Shown in pieces: positions 28,892-37,601 of a stretch of 64,000 bases of DNA. Positions within the stretch are counted from its first letter, which is position 1, and every line of letters starts with the position of its first letter. Origin of the DNA: CAWBVG01 sp963792175. GTDB taxonomy: Bacteria > Acidobacteriota > Vicinamibacteria > Vicinamibacterales > CAVVIG01. The stretch covers positions 206,536 through 270,535 of the forward strand of contig CAWBVG010000042.1 in assembly GCA_963792175.1 (NCBI GenBank), given 5' to 3'. The translations under genes were made by a program, and so were the position numbers. Below the pieces are notes generated by a model. The model did not search any database and was not told where the DNA came from. It saw only the letters and a list, made by a program, of their open reading frames with translations.

Positions 28892-28941
28892 TTGACAAAC
28901 CGACGCGGCTTCCCTGACAGTAGTAGTGTGCTATGTCACTA
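28892..28941 (+). promoter_or_regulatory. Promoter with YtrA/GntR-type operator
   Basis: A consensus -35 TTGACA (28892-28897) follows the terminator; the -10 is not clear-cut. Downstream lies an inverted repeat TAGTG-tgctatgt-CACTA (28924-28941), continued by GTACACTTA, which resembles dyads bound by YtrA-subfamily GntR repressors. The regulator gene of this type is third in the operon, so autoregulation is inferred. A strong ribosome binding site (AAAGGAGAG) precedes the ATG at 28969. Confidence 0.7.
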
Positions 28942-28968
28942 GTACACTTACTCGAAAGGAGAGCTCAC

Positions 28969-29688
28969 ATGCGTCTACACAGTCGAACTCTGCTGCTCGG
29001 CGTCCTGCTCCTCACGCCCGCGCTCGATGGCGCAGGCCCAGGTCCGCCGATCCGTCCGGCCACTGGGAAGGCACGCTGAAGGTGCCGCAGATGGAACTGA
29101 AGGTCGAAATCGACCTCGCCAGAGACAGCCGGGGAGTCTTCGCTGGCACGTTCGGTGAACCCGCACAAGGCGTGAAGGGCCTGCCGCTTTCATCCGTCAC
29201 CGTCGAGGCGTCCGCGGTCCGCTTCGTCGTCAAAGGCGGACCGGAGCCAGCGACCTTCGACGGCGCGCTCTCGGCGGACGGCACGTCGATCGCCGGCACC
29301 GTCACGCAGAACGGCTTCACCATTCCGATGAATCTGTCGCGGACGGGCGACGCGAGAATTGCTCGGGTGCCAAAGAGCGCTCCGATTGCGAAGGAGCTGG
29401 AAGGCACCTGGAACGGCACGCTCGACGTCAACGGTGTACCGATGCGGCTGGTTGTGAAAATGGCCAATCAGCCGGATGGCACGGCCTCCGGCACCGTGAT
29501 CAGCCAGGATGGCAGCGGCGTCGAAATCGCGATCGGCATCGTTCAACAGGCCTCCAATGTCACGATCGACGTTCCGTCCGTCGGCGCCTCTTATGTCGGC
29601 AGTCCTCAACGCGGCAGGGACGGAGCTGGCCGGCACCTGGACCCAGGGCCCAGCGGCATTTCCACTGACGCTCAGGGCCGCCAGGTAG
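28969..29688 (+). CDS. Secreted hypothetical protein of a GntR/ABC operon, two frameshifts
   Basis: First gene after the operator. The start MRLHSRTLLLGVLLLTPALD is a signal peptide. The first frame shifts near 29035, and the protein continues as ADPSGHWEGTLKVPQMELKV with two similar beta-rich halves (GHWEGTLKVPQ..., GTWNGTLDVNG...), each about 100 residues. A second shift near 29590 restores the end GTELAGTWTQGPAAFPLTLR and TAG at 29686-29688. Such twin beta domains occur at the N terminus of some secreted alpha/beta hydrolases; here no hydrolase domain follows. Function unknown. The AGGAGAGG at its end serves the next gene. Confidence 0.75.
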
Positions 29689-29697
29689 GAGAGGTCC

Positions 29698-29910
29698 ATG
29701 TTCTCGAGTCGAACGGTCATCGGTCACCTGATGCGCGGCGGAATCGCGGCGGCCTTGATCGGGTGGGCGCTCCTCCACCAGGCCGCTGATCCGGTATTCG
29801 CGGCGATCGCGGTCGTCCTCGCCGTCGTGGCGATGCGCGGCTGCCCGATGTGCTGGACCATCGGCCTCGTGGAAACCATCAGCAACCGGCTCAGGCCATC
29901 GGGCCACTAA
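29698..29910 (+). CDS. Small membrane protein with CPMCW motif
   Basis: A 70-residue protein with one or two hydrophobic segments (GGIAAALIGWALLHQAA, PVFAAIAVVLAVVAM) followed by RGCPMCWTIGLVETI. The C-x2-C pair after a membrane helix resembles small YgaP/DUF2892-type membrane proteins, but the family is not certain. It has a good ribosome binding site (AGGAGAGG) and its stop shares bases with the GntR start (TAATG), so it is a genuine operon member. Possible metal or thiol role; inferred only. Confidence 0.7.
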   Translation: MFSSRTVIGHLMRGGIAAALIGWALLHQAADPVFAAIAVVLAVVAMRGCPMCWTIGLVETISNRLRPSGH

Positions 29911-30308
29911 TGCTGTTTCGTCCCAATCCCGCCTCGGGTGTGCCGATTTACCTGCAGCTGATGGAGCAGGTGAAGCACAGCGTCGAGACGGGAGCGCTGC
30001 GTCCGGGCGACCAGCTGCCCGGCATTCGTCCGCTCGCGGAGGAGCTCGTGATCAATCCCAATACGGTGGCCAAGGCATATCGCGAGCTCGAGCACGAAGG
30101 GATCATCGAGCTCCGTCAGGGCGCCGGCGCCTTCGTGTCCGGCAACGCGCGCGCGAAAGAGTTGACCGACAAGGTCCGCGCCGGCCAGACGGTCATCGCG
30201 GCGGCCGTGGACAAGCTGCGCGCACGCGGCGTCACCGACGAGGAGATCCGGCGGCTGTTCGAGGCGGAGTTGGCGGGCCTGCGCAAGACTGGAGAGCGCC
30301 GTGGCTGA
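29910..30308 (+). CDS. YtrA-subfamily GntR transcriptional regulator
   Basis: A 132-residue regulator with only the winged-helix domain and a short helical tail, the layout of the YtrA subfamily. GVPIYLQLMEQVKHSVETG starts the domain, LRPGDQLPGIRPLAEEL and NPNTVAKAYRELEHEG form the helix-turn-helix, and IELRQGAGAFVSG the wing. The rest is a dimerisation helix. Members repress ABC transporter operons in which they are encoded; the dyad at 28924-28941 is the likely operator. Overlaps the ABC ATPase start by eight bases. Confidence 0.92.
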   Translation: MLFRPNPASGVPIYLQLMEQVKHSVETGALRPGDQLPGIRPLAEELVINPNTVAKAYRELEHEGIIELRQGAGAFVSGNARAKELTDKVRAGQTVIAAAVDKLRARGVTDEEIRRLFEAELAGLRKTGERRG

Positions 30309-31200
30309 CGGGTTCGTCATCGAGACCGCCGACCTGCGGAAAACCTACGACGGCGTCGAGGCGCTGCGCGGGTTGAACCTGCAGGTTCCGGCGGGATCCA
30401 TCTGCGGATTCCTCGGACGCAATGGCGCCGGGAAGACCACGACCATCAAGATCCTGCTGGGCATGGCTCGCCCCACCAGCGGTCGGGCGCGCGTCTTCGG
30501 ATTGCCGGCGGATCGACCGGAGCCGAGTGTCGACATCCGCCGCCGCACCGGCTTCGTCAGCGAGGACAAGGATCTCTACGACGGGATGACCGTCGACGAG
30601 ATGATCCGCTACACGCGGGCCTTCTATCCGCGCTGGCGCGTGGACCTCGAACAGCGCTACCGGCGCGCCTTCGACCTGCCGGCGGGCCGGAAGGTCAAGG
30701 CGCTGTCGCGCGGCATGCGCACCAAGCTCGCGTTGCTCCTGGCGTTCTCCCGCGGCGCCGATCTGCTGATTCTCGACGAGCCGACGTCGGGCCTCGATCC
30801 GGTCGTCACCGAAGAAGTCCTGCAGGCGATTGTCAGCCACGTCGCGCGCGCGGAGATGAGCGTGTTTTTCTCGTCGCATCAGATCGCTGAAGTCGATCAG
30901 GTTGCCGATCATGTGGCGATCGTCGAACGCGGCCAGGTGGCGGTTGCCGGCGGCCTCGACGATCTGCGGGAGCGATATTGCCGGATTCAGCTGGTATTCG
31001 ATCGCGACGCGCCGGAGCCAGCGCTGCGTACGCCCGGCGTCGTGAGGATTCGTCGCGACGGCCGTGTCCTGAGCGTGCTGTCGAGCGCCGGGGCCGCGGG
31101 CATCCTCGACGAAGCGCGCACGCTCGGCCCGCTGTCAACCGAAGTCGTCCCCGTCACGCTGAAAGAGATCTTCCTCGAAACCGTGAAAGCAGAGGACTGA
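30301..31200 (+). CDS. ABC transporter ATP-binding protein (YtrB/CcmA type)
   Basis: A 299-residue ATPase starting with GTG at 30301. Walker A is GRNGAGKTT, Walker B LLILDEPTSGLDP, and the H-loop FSSHQIAEVDQ. The signature is degenerate, LSRGMRTKLALL instead of LSGGQ, as in other YtrB/EcsA-like exporters. A C-terminal extension of about 80 residues is typical of this group. Pairs with the permease immediately downstream (one-base gap). Substrate unknown; related operons respond to cell-wall-active compounds. Confidence 0.92.
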   Translation: MADGFVIETADLRKTYDGVEALRGLNLQVPAGSICGFLGRNGAGKTTTIKILLGMARPTSGRARVFGLPADRPEPSVDIRRRTGFVSEDKDLYDGMTVDEMIRYTRAFYPRWRVDLEQRYRRAFDLPAGRKVKALSRGMRTKLALLLAFSRGADLLILDEPTSGLDPVVTEEVLQAIVSHVARAEMSVFFSSHQIAEVDQVADHVAIVERGQVAVAGGLDDLRERYCRIQLVFDRDAPEPALRTPGVVRIRRDGRVLSVLSSAGAAGILDEARTLGPLSTEVVPVTLKEIFLETVKAED

Positions 31201-31201
31201 G

Positions 31202-31969
31202 ATGATCTGGTACAAGTCGTGGCTCGACACCCGGTCGCGTTTTCTGGTGGGCCTGGTGCTGCTGGTGCTCTCCGCCTGCGGCACGGTCTTCTACTATCCG
31301 CAGGTCCTGAAGCTGATGCCGATGGCGAGCACCATCGAGGCCAGCGGCGAGCTTGGCCGCCGGATCAGGGAAGGCGTCGCGCTCGCCAGCAGCTACCGCG
31401 GCTATGTCTGGTCGCAGTGGATGCGCCAGGCGATGACGAATCTGGCGACCCTCTTCGCGGTGCTGCTGGGAGCGGGCGGCCTGTTCTCGCGAGCGTCAGG
31501 AGACTCTGCGCTCTTCGCGCTGTCGATGCCGGTGTCCCGCGACCGCGTGCTCGGCGTGCGAGCCGTCACCGGCCTTGGGGAACTCGCCGCGATGACGCTG
31601 GTCCCGGTGCTCCTGCTGCCGCTGCTGTCGCCGGGCGTCGGCGAACGCTACTCACCTGTCGACGCGCTGGCGCACGGCGCCTGCCTCTTTGTCGCCGCAG
31701 CCACATTCTTCAGCCTGGCGCTCCTGCTCTCGACGGTCTTCACCGACTTGTGGCGGCCGTTGTTGATCGCCTGCGGCGTCGCGATCGCGCTTTCCCTCTA
31801 TGAGTCGGCGCTTCGCGGTCAATCGAGCTACGGGATCTTCCGGGTCATGAGCGGCGAGGACTACTTCAGAACCGGCCGCCTGCCATGGTTGGGACTCTTC
31901 GCCAGTGCGACCGCATCGGCGGCGATGCTTTACACCGCGACCCGGACGCTCGCGCGCCAGGACTTCTGA
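31202..31969 (+). CDS. ABC-2-type transporter permease
   Basis: A 255-residue membrane protein with about six hydrophobic segments: FLVGLVLLVLSACGTVFYYP, LATLFAVLLGAGGLF, GELAAMTLVPVLLLPLLSPG, CLFVAAATFFSLALLL, LLIACGVAIALSLYE and LGLFASATASAAMLY. FSRASGDSALFALSMPVSR is the usual motif between the second and third helices in YtrC-like/ABC-2 permeases. It follows the ATPase gene at once and should form the exporter with it. Confidence 0.88.
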   Translation: MIWYKSWLDTRSRFLVGLVLLVLSACGTVFYYPQVLKLMPMASTIEASGELGRRIREGVALASSYRGYVWSQWMRQAMTNLATLFAVLLGAGGLFSRASGDSALFALSMPVSRDRVLGVRAVTGLGELAAMTLVPVLLLPLLSPGVGERYSPVDALAHGACLFVAAATFFSLALLLSTVFTDLWRPLLIACGVAIALSLYESALRGQSSYGIFRVMSGEDYFRTGRLPWLGLFASATASAAMLYTATRTLARQDF

Positions 31970-31976
31970 GGCCGTC

Positions 31977-32555
31977 ATGAACTGTTTTACCCACAGTCGA
32001 ACGCCGGCGGTCGGTCTGTGCGTCGTCTGCCAGAAAGGCGTCTGCCACGACTGCGTCGCTCGCCAGGCGCCTCGGCTCGTCTGCCGGACGTGTTCGACGG
32101 CGGCCGCCCCGGTCGGATTCGGCTGGAGCGGCTGGTACGGCTACGGTTACGAGTACAAGTCGTCGACGACGATCGCGGGGTGGCCGCTCGTCCACGTCTG
32201 TTCCGGCATCGATCCGGTCACGATGCGTCTGCGAGTGGCCAGAGGCATTGTCGCCATCGGCAATATTGCCGTCGGCGTTCTGGCGATCGGCGGCGTGGCG
32301 ATTGGCCTGCTGACCGTGGGTGGCGGATCGATCGGCATCCTGATGGCCATCGGCGGCGCCGCGCTGGGGCTTGGCGTATCAGTCGGTGGATTCGCGCTCG
32401 GCTCCGTCGCCATCGGCGGAGCCGCCGTGGGCTTCATTTACGCGATCGGCGGCGGAGCCGTCGGACCGGCGGTGATCGATGGCATGCGATGCGACGACGC
32501 CGCACGGGAGTTTACGCGTCGATGGCTGAACATGGTCCCGCCGAGCTGTCGATAA
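31977..32555 (+). CDS. Zinc-finger protein with Gly-rich membrane repeats
   Basis: A 192-residue last gene of the GntR/ABC operon. The N terminus is a B-box-like zinc-binding segment (CFTHSRTPAVGLCVVCQKGV, CHDCVA, CRTC) of the kind found before membrane regions in rhomboid-type and similar proteins. Then comes a long, weakly hydrophobic Gly/Ala/Ile repeat with the period xAIGGxAxG (GVLAIGGVAIGLLTVGGGSI), about 100 residues. This is the pattern of pentapeptide- or left-handed-helix-like membrane tracts rather than ordinary helices. It ends in a short Cys-containing tail. Function unknown; see findings. Confidence 0.75.
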   Translation: MNCFTHSRTPAVGLCVVCQKGVCHDCVARQAPRLVCRTCSTAAAPVGFGWSGWYGYGYEYKSSTTIAGWPLVHVCSGIDPVTMRLRVARGIVAIGNIAVGVLAIGGVAIGLLTVGGGSIGILMAIGGAALGLGVSVGGFALGSVAIGGAAVGFIYAIGGGAVGPAVIDGMRCDDAAREFTRRWLNMVPPSCR

Positions 32556-34330
32556 TCAGGAGCTCTTCGGGAAGACTGTTTTCCCTCCGACGACCGTCCG
32601 GTTGACCTTGATGTTCATGATCTGATCCGGATCGACCGCGTGCGGGTCCTTCTCCAGGAACACGAAGTCGGCGAGCTTGCCGGCCGTGATCGAGCCCTTG
32701 TGCTGCTCTTCTGACGATGCAAACGCGCCGTTGATGGTTCCGATTGTCAACGCCTCGTCGACGGTCACTTTCTGATTCGGCCCCCAGACGCGTCCCTTGT
32801 AGTCCTTGCGCGTCACCATGCTCTGGATCGCCATCAGCGGCTCGAACGGTCCCGGGTTGTAGTCCGACGCTCCCGGCACGGGAATACCCGCGTCGAGGAA
32901 CGACCGGTGCGCGAACATCCACCGCACCTTGTCGTCCCCGTACTGCGTCCACTTCTCGCCGTGGTAATAGACGTAGGTCCAGAACGGCGTCGGGATCACG
33001 CCGCTGGCCTTGATGCGCGCGATCAGATCCGGGTTGACGAGGGTGCAGTGCTCGATGCGATGCCGCCGGTTGGCGTCCGGCCATTTCTGGAGCGCCCGCT
33101 CGTAGGCCTTCAGCACCATGTCGATGGTCACGTCGCCGTTGGCGTGCACGCCGACCTGAAACCCGTGGCTGTGCGCGTCGTCTATCGCTTCGTAGAGCTG
33201 ATCCTGCGTCAGCGTGAGGATGCCGTAATCGTTCGGTGCCGACGTACGGCGTGCTCATCCGCATCGTGCGCTCGGACGCCGAGCCGTCGGCGACGAACTT
33301 GAAGCCGCCGATGCGAATCCATTCGTCGCCGAAGCCGGTGTAGATGTTTGCCGTCTTCATCGCCGTCTGCACCTGCGGCGCGCGGATCATCATGTAGGCG
33401 CGGTGCGTCAGCTCGCCGTTCTTGCGACAGTCTTCGTAGGCAAGGATGTGATCCGCGCTGGTGCCGGCGTTGTGGACCGACGTGAGCCCGCAGGCGTTGA
33501 ACAGCTGCGACATGTGCCGCATGCCGTTACGACCGCGTTCGCGCCGCTGCTCGGGCGTGAAGGTTTCCCTCTTGCCGACGCGGCTGAACACGCCGCGTGC
33601 GTTCTCGGCGACGCGTCCGTTCAGCTCGCCGTTCTCCTTGAAGAATCGGCCATCCTCCGGATCCGGCGTCTGCGCCGTGATGCCGGCGAGTTCGAACGCC
33701 TTGCTGTTGTAAAAGTTCGTGTGGCCGCCGCGATGCGCCACCGATACCGGGTGCTCGGTCGTGGCTTCGTCGAGGTCCTTTCGCGTCAGCGGCCGATCGA
33801 GCTTGGTGTCGTCGAACTGGAAGCCGGTGACCCAGAAGCCCGGCGGCGTGTCGTCCGCCTTCTTCTTGATAGCGGCCTGAATCTCCCGGACGGTCCGAAG
33901 GTTGGTATTGACGCCGTACAACTCCTCGACGCCGCTCGGATGGCAGTGCGCATCGATGAAGCCGGCCGTCACCGTCATCTGCTGCGCGTCGAGAATCTGG
34001 GTCCGCGAGGTGGCGAGGTTGCGGATGTCGCGCGTCGAGCCCACCGCGACGAACCGTCCGCTCTTCACCGCGAACGCCTCGGCCCGCGGCTGCGCCCGGT
34101 CGGACGTGTAGACGACGCCGTTGATCACGATGAGGTCGGGTTCGAGCCCGGCCAGGCGCCGGCGTCTGCGCGTGCAGCGGACTGCGCTGCGTGCGCAGGG
34201 GGTCGAGCGTGAAGGCGCCGGCAAGCGCAGCGCCGAAGCCGAGAAATTCTCCGCGGGTGTACTTAGCCGTAGCCGCCTCCTTCAGAGCCGGATCTGTCGA
34301 TCCATCCGCCGTCACTCGTATGTAACACAT
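32556..34330 (-). CDS. YtcJ-like exported amidohydrolase, two frameshifts
   Basis: Amidohydro_3-family enzyme of about 590 residues. The N terminus MCYIRVTADGSTDPALKEAA leads to TRGEFLGFGAALAGAFTLDP, a Tat-like export signal without the full twin Arg. Frame breaks are near 34165 and 33237. Family motifs are DLIVINGVVYTSD, VTAGFIDAHCHPSG (metal H-x-H), HRGGHTNF, the late RIEHCTLVNPD, and a C-terminal DFVFLEKDPHAVDP. Hydrolyses an amide or cyclic substrate not identifiable from sequence. It is convergent with the GntR/ABC operon, with no gap between stops. Confidence 0.88.
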
Positions 34331-34367
34331 CCGAGCTTCGGCGGACAGGCTGGTAGTATCGCGTAAA

Positions 34368-35448
34368 ATGCACGAAATTCCATCAAGTATGCCTGCCGAA
34401 CGCGGATGGACTGAATTGCACGAGGCCGCCAAACGCGGAGACCTGGATGCCGTCCGTCTGCTGCTCGAACACGGCGCCGATCCGAACGCGCGCGAACCCG
34501 GAGACAACACCACCCCGCTGCACTGGGCGGCAGCCCACGGCCACGTCGACGTGGTACGTGCGCTGCTCGACGCCGGCGCCGACGTCCACGGCCTCGGCGA
34601 TCTGCACGAAGGCGACGTCATCGGCTGGGCGACACTTGGGGTCCAGAGGTGATCCACGGGACGTCGTGACGCTGCTGCTCGAGCGCGGCGCGCGTCATCA
34701 CGTCTTCTCGGCGATTGCCGTCGGCGACCTGGATCTGATTCGCAGGCTGGCGAAGGACAACCCGGTGGCGCTCGACCGTCGCCGGTCGCGTTTCGAGCAT
34801 CGTCAGACGGCGCTGCATTTCGCGATCAGCCGCCGGCGCTATGACATCGTCGATCTGTTGATCGAGCTTGGCGCCAATCTGGAAGCCGAAGACCTGCACG
34901 GCGAAACGCCGCTCGCCTTCGCGATGCTGCGCGGCGATCGAGAGGCGATGAGCCGCCTGCACGCGGCCGGCGCCAGGCCGCCGAAGACAGTCGAGACGTC
35001 GCACTTCAGCGAGAAGATGGCCGGACTGGCAGGTTCGGTCAAGAAGAGTGTCACCATGATCATGGTGCCCGACGTCGCGCGCGCCCTGACATGGTACACG
35101 TCGATCGGCTTCCGCGAAATCGCGCGATACGCAGACGACGGCTACGTGAATTTCGGCATGGTGTCGTTCGGCGAGGCCGAGCTGATGCTGAATATGCACG
35201 GCAGGCCCGGCGTCCACGACGCATCGCTCTGGTTCTACACCGACCGGATCGACGATCTGTACCAGCTGCTGAAGTCGAGGCGCCTCGAGGCCGCGCGCTC
35301 GCAGCTCACCGGTCAACCGGACGACAATGAAGGCATCGTGTTCGAACAGGACATCGAGGACATGTTTTACGGCGCACGGCAGTTCGGGATTCGCGATCCG
35401 AACGGCTACATCCTGTATTTCATCCAGCCGACGGCGGCCGACGAATGA
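34368..35448 (+). CDS. Ankyrin-repeat / VOC (glyoxalase-fold) fusion protein, frameshifted
   Basis: About 360 residues. The N-terminal half has ankyrin units: ERGWTELHEAAKRGDLDAVR, NTTPLHWAAAHGHVDVVRAL, RQTALHFAISRRRYDIVDLL and GETPLAFAMLRGDREAM. From about residue 225 a VOC-superfamily domain follows (KSVTMIMVPDVARALTWYTS, GFREIARYADDG, RDPNGYILYFIQP), with a metal-ligand-like Glu in FGEAELMLNMHG. The first frame stops at 34652; a one-base shift near 34640 joins the two parts. The stop overlaps the next ATG by four bases, linking it to the persulfide dioxygenase-like gene. Confidence 0.85.
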
Positions 35449-36845
35449 TTCTGCATCAGTTCTACCTGAACTGCCTGGCGCACGCGTCGTATCTCGTCGG
35501 CGACGAACGCTCGCACATTGCTGCCGTCGTCGACCCGCAGCGCGACATCGATCAGTATCTGGCGTTCGCGCGCGAACACGACCTGCGGATCGCGCACGTG
35601 CTGCTGACCCACCTTCATGCCGATTTCATCGCGGGTCATCTCGAGCTGCGGGATCGCGTCGGCGCCACGATCTATCTGGGCGCCGCGGCCAAAGCGGAAT
35701 ATGCGTTCACGCCGCTCGCTGACGGCGATGGCATCGAGTTCGGCGCGGTACGGCTGCAGGCGCTCGAGACCCCTGGACACACGCCGGAGTCGATCTCCAT
35801 TCTGGTCTTCGATCGCGATCGCAGCGGGACGGACCCGTACGCCGTCCTCACCGGTGACACGCTGTTTGTCGGCGACGTCGGCCGGCCCGATCTCCGCGTG
35901 GCGCTCGGCTGGTCCGCGGCCGACCTCGGCGGCATGCTGTACGAATCGCTCACGAAGAAACTGCTGCGGCTGCCGGATGCGAGCCTGGTGTACCCGGCGC
36001 ACGGCGCCGGCTCGCTCTGCGGCAAGGCGATCAGCAAGGAAACCGTGTCGACCATCGGCGAGCAGCGACAGGTGAACTACGCGCTGCAGCCGATGACCAA
36101 GGGCGCGTTCGTGGAGCTCGTCACAGCCGATCAGCCGGACGCGCCGCCCTATTTCACCTACGACGCCGTCCTGAACAGCAAGGAGCGGCCGACTCTCGAC
36201 GAGACGCTCGCGCGCGAGTTGAATCCGATGACGCTCGATCAGGTGCTGGCGCTGCAGGACGTCGGCGGCCAACTGCTCGACACCCGCGATCCGGCCGAAT
36301 TCGCGGCCGCGCATCTGCGAGGAAGCATCAACATCGGCCTCGTCGGCCAGTACGCCACCTGGGCGGGAACCATCCTGAGCCGCGAGCGGCCGATCGTGAT
36401 CATTGCCGACCCCGGGCGCGAGGGCGAATCGGCGGTTCGGCTCGGCCGCATCGGCTTCGATCACGTCGTCGGCTACCTGAAGGGCGGCCTGCATAGCGTC
36501 GGATCGCGCGCCGATCTGACGGCGACGACCGAGCGTGTCAGTGCGCCGGTGGCCGCCGAACGCGTCGCGCACGGAGAGGCGATTCTCGTCGACGTGCGGG
36601 CGCCCGGCGAGCGGGAACAGAAGCACATCGCCGGCAGCGTCGCGCTGCCGCTCAACCACCTCGCGGAGCGCGCGGGGGAACTGCCACGCGATCGTCCCCT
36701 GCTGGTTCACTGTGCCGGCGGCTACCGCTCGTCGATTGCGGCCAGCCTTCTGCAGCGCCTCGGCTTCGCGCGGGTCAGCGAGATGGCGGGCGGTCTGGCG
36801 GCGTGGGAAGCTGCGAAACTTCCGCTGGAGCCTAACCCCCGCTGA
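35445..36845 (+). CDS. ETHE1-like MBL-fold persulfide dioxygenase fused to two rhodanese domains
   Basis: A 466-residue sulfur-metabolism enzyme. The MBL domain has LLTHLHADFIAGH (H-x-H-x-D-x4-H), ALETPGHTPESIS and LTGDTLFVGDVGRPDL, as in ETHE1/BlrP-type glutathione persulfide dioxygenases. The first rhodanese domain (about 270-370) lacks the active Cys (IIADPGRE). The second (about 375-460) has it in LVHCAGGYRSS, so only that one is expected to be a sulfurtransferase. Probably oxidises or transfers sulfane sulfur in the cytoplasm. Translationally coupled to the ankyrin-VOC gene. Confidence 0.92.
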   Translation: MILHQFYLNCLAHASYLVGDERSHIAAVVDPQRDIDQYLAFAREHDLRIAHVLLTHLHADFIAGHLELRDRVGATIYLGAAAKAEYAFTPLADGDGIEFGAVRLQALETPGHTPESISILVFDRDRSGTDPYAVLTGDTLFVGDVGRPDLRVALGWSAADLGGMLYESLTKKLLRLPDASLVYPAHGAGSLCGKAISKETVSTIGEQRQVNYALQPMTKGAFVELVTADQPDAPPYFTYDAVLNSKERPTLDETLARELNPMTLDQVLALQDVGGQLLDTRDPAEFAAAHLRGSINIGLVGQYATWAGTILSRERPIVIIADPGREGESAVRLGRIGFDHVVGYLKGGLHSVGSRADLTATTERVSAPVAAERVAHGEAILVDVRAPGEREQKHIAGSVALPLNHLAERAGELPRDRPLLVHCAGGYRSSIAASLLQRLGFARVSEMAGGLAAWEAAKLPLEPNPR

Positions 36846-37601
36846 TTACAGCCGCGCGCTGAGACGCGCGTAGCCGGCGCGGCTGACCGGCAGCTTTCGA
36901 CCATCGGACAGCACGGCGAGCCGGTTCTCGCGCTCGTCGGTCTCGACTCGCGCGAGCCGGTCGAGGTTCAGTAAATACGAGCGGTGAATCCGCACGAACT
37001 TCGCCGGATCGAGCGCCGCTTCCGCTTGCGCCAGCGTCTGATCCTTCAAGTAGTCCCTGCCGTCGCAGCGAAACGACACGTAGTCGTCCTGTGCCTGCAC
37101 GTAGTCGATTTTCTCCATCGACAGGACGTGCACCCGCGAGCCGTCCCGGACCAGCACTCGGCCGGCCTGGCCCGCGTGCGCCCGCGCCTCGCTGACGATC
37201 TCGTGCGTCGGCAGCCGTTCGCCGCGCTGCAATCGCTCGCGCGTGCGCGCCAGCGCCTCGGCAAGCCGTTCGGCGCTGAACGGCTTCAGCAGGTAGTCGA
37301 CCGCGTGGACCTCGAAGGCGCGGAGGGCGTACTGATCGTACGCGGTCGTGAACACGACCGCGACGTCGCGGCCGACCAGCTCGAGCACCTCGAACCCATC
37401 AAGCTTGGGCATCTGGACGTCGAGAAACAGCAGATCAGGATGGAGCTCCGAGACCACCTTCACCGCCTCGAAGCCGTTCTGGCATTCGGCGACGATGTCG
37501 ACGTCGGCTGACGCGGTCAGATACTCGCGCAACACGGAGCGCGCCAGCGCCTCGTCGTCCACGATCGCGACACGGAGACGGGACGAAGGCGCTTCAGTCA
37601 T
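36846..37601 (-). CDS. LytTR-family response regulator
   Basis: A 251-residue regulator. The receiver domain has DDEALARSVL, the phospho-acceptor Asp in LLFLDVQMPKLDG, Thr in VFTTAYDQYALR and Lys in YLLKPF. The C-terminal LytTR DNA-binding domain starts at about 150 (VHVLSMEKIDYVQAQDDYV, FVRIHRSYLLNLDRL). ATG at 37601 overlaps the end of the kinase gene by eight bases. Forms a two-component system with the LytS-like kinase upstream; its targets may include the adjacent LiaF-like genes. Confidence 0.95.
   Translation of the reverse strand: MTEAPSSRLRVAIVDDEALARSVLREYLTASADVDIVAECQNGFEAVKVVSELHPDLLFLDVQMPKLDGFEVLELVGRDVAVVFTTAYDQYALRAFEVHAVDYLLKPFSAERLAEALARTRERLQRGERLPTHEIVSEARAHAGQAGRVLVRDGSRVHVLSMEKIDYVQAQDDYVSFRCDGRDYLKDQTLAQAEAALDPAKFVRIHRSYLLNLDRLARVETDERENRLAVLSDGRKLPVSRAGYARLSARL

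Noticed and set aside
28851..28900. T-run as part of an AT-rich promoter UP element only
   Set aside because: The perfect stem directly before the eight Ts and the preceding stop codon make a terminator the better reading. The TTGACA five bases later serves the next operon.
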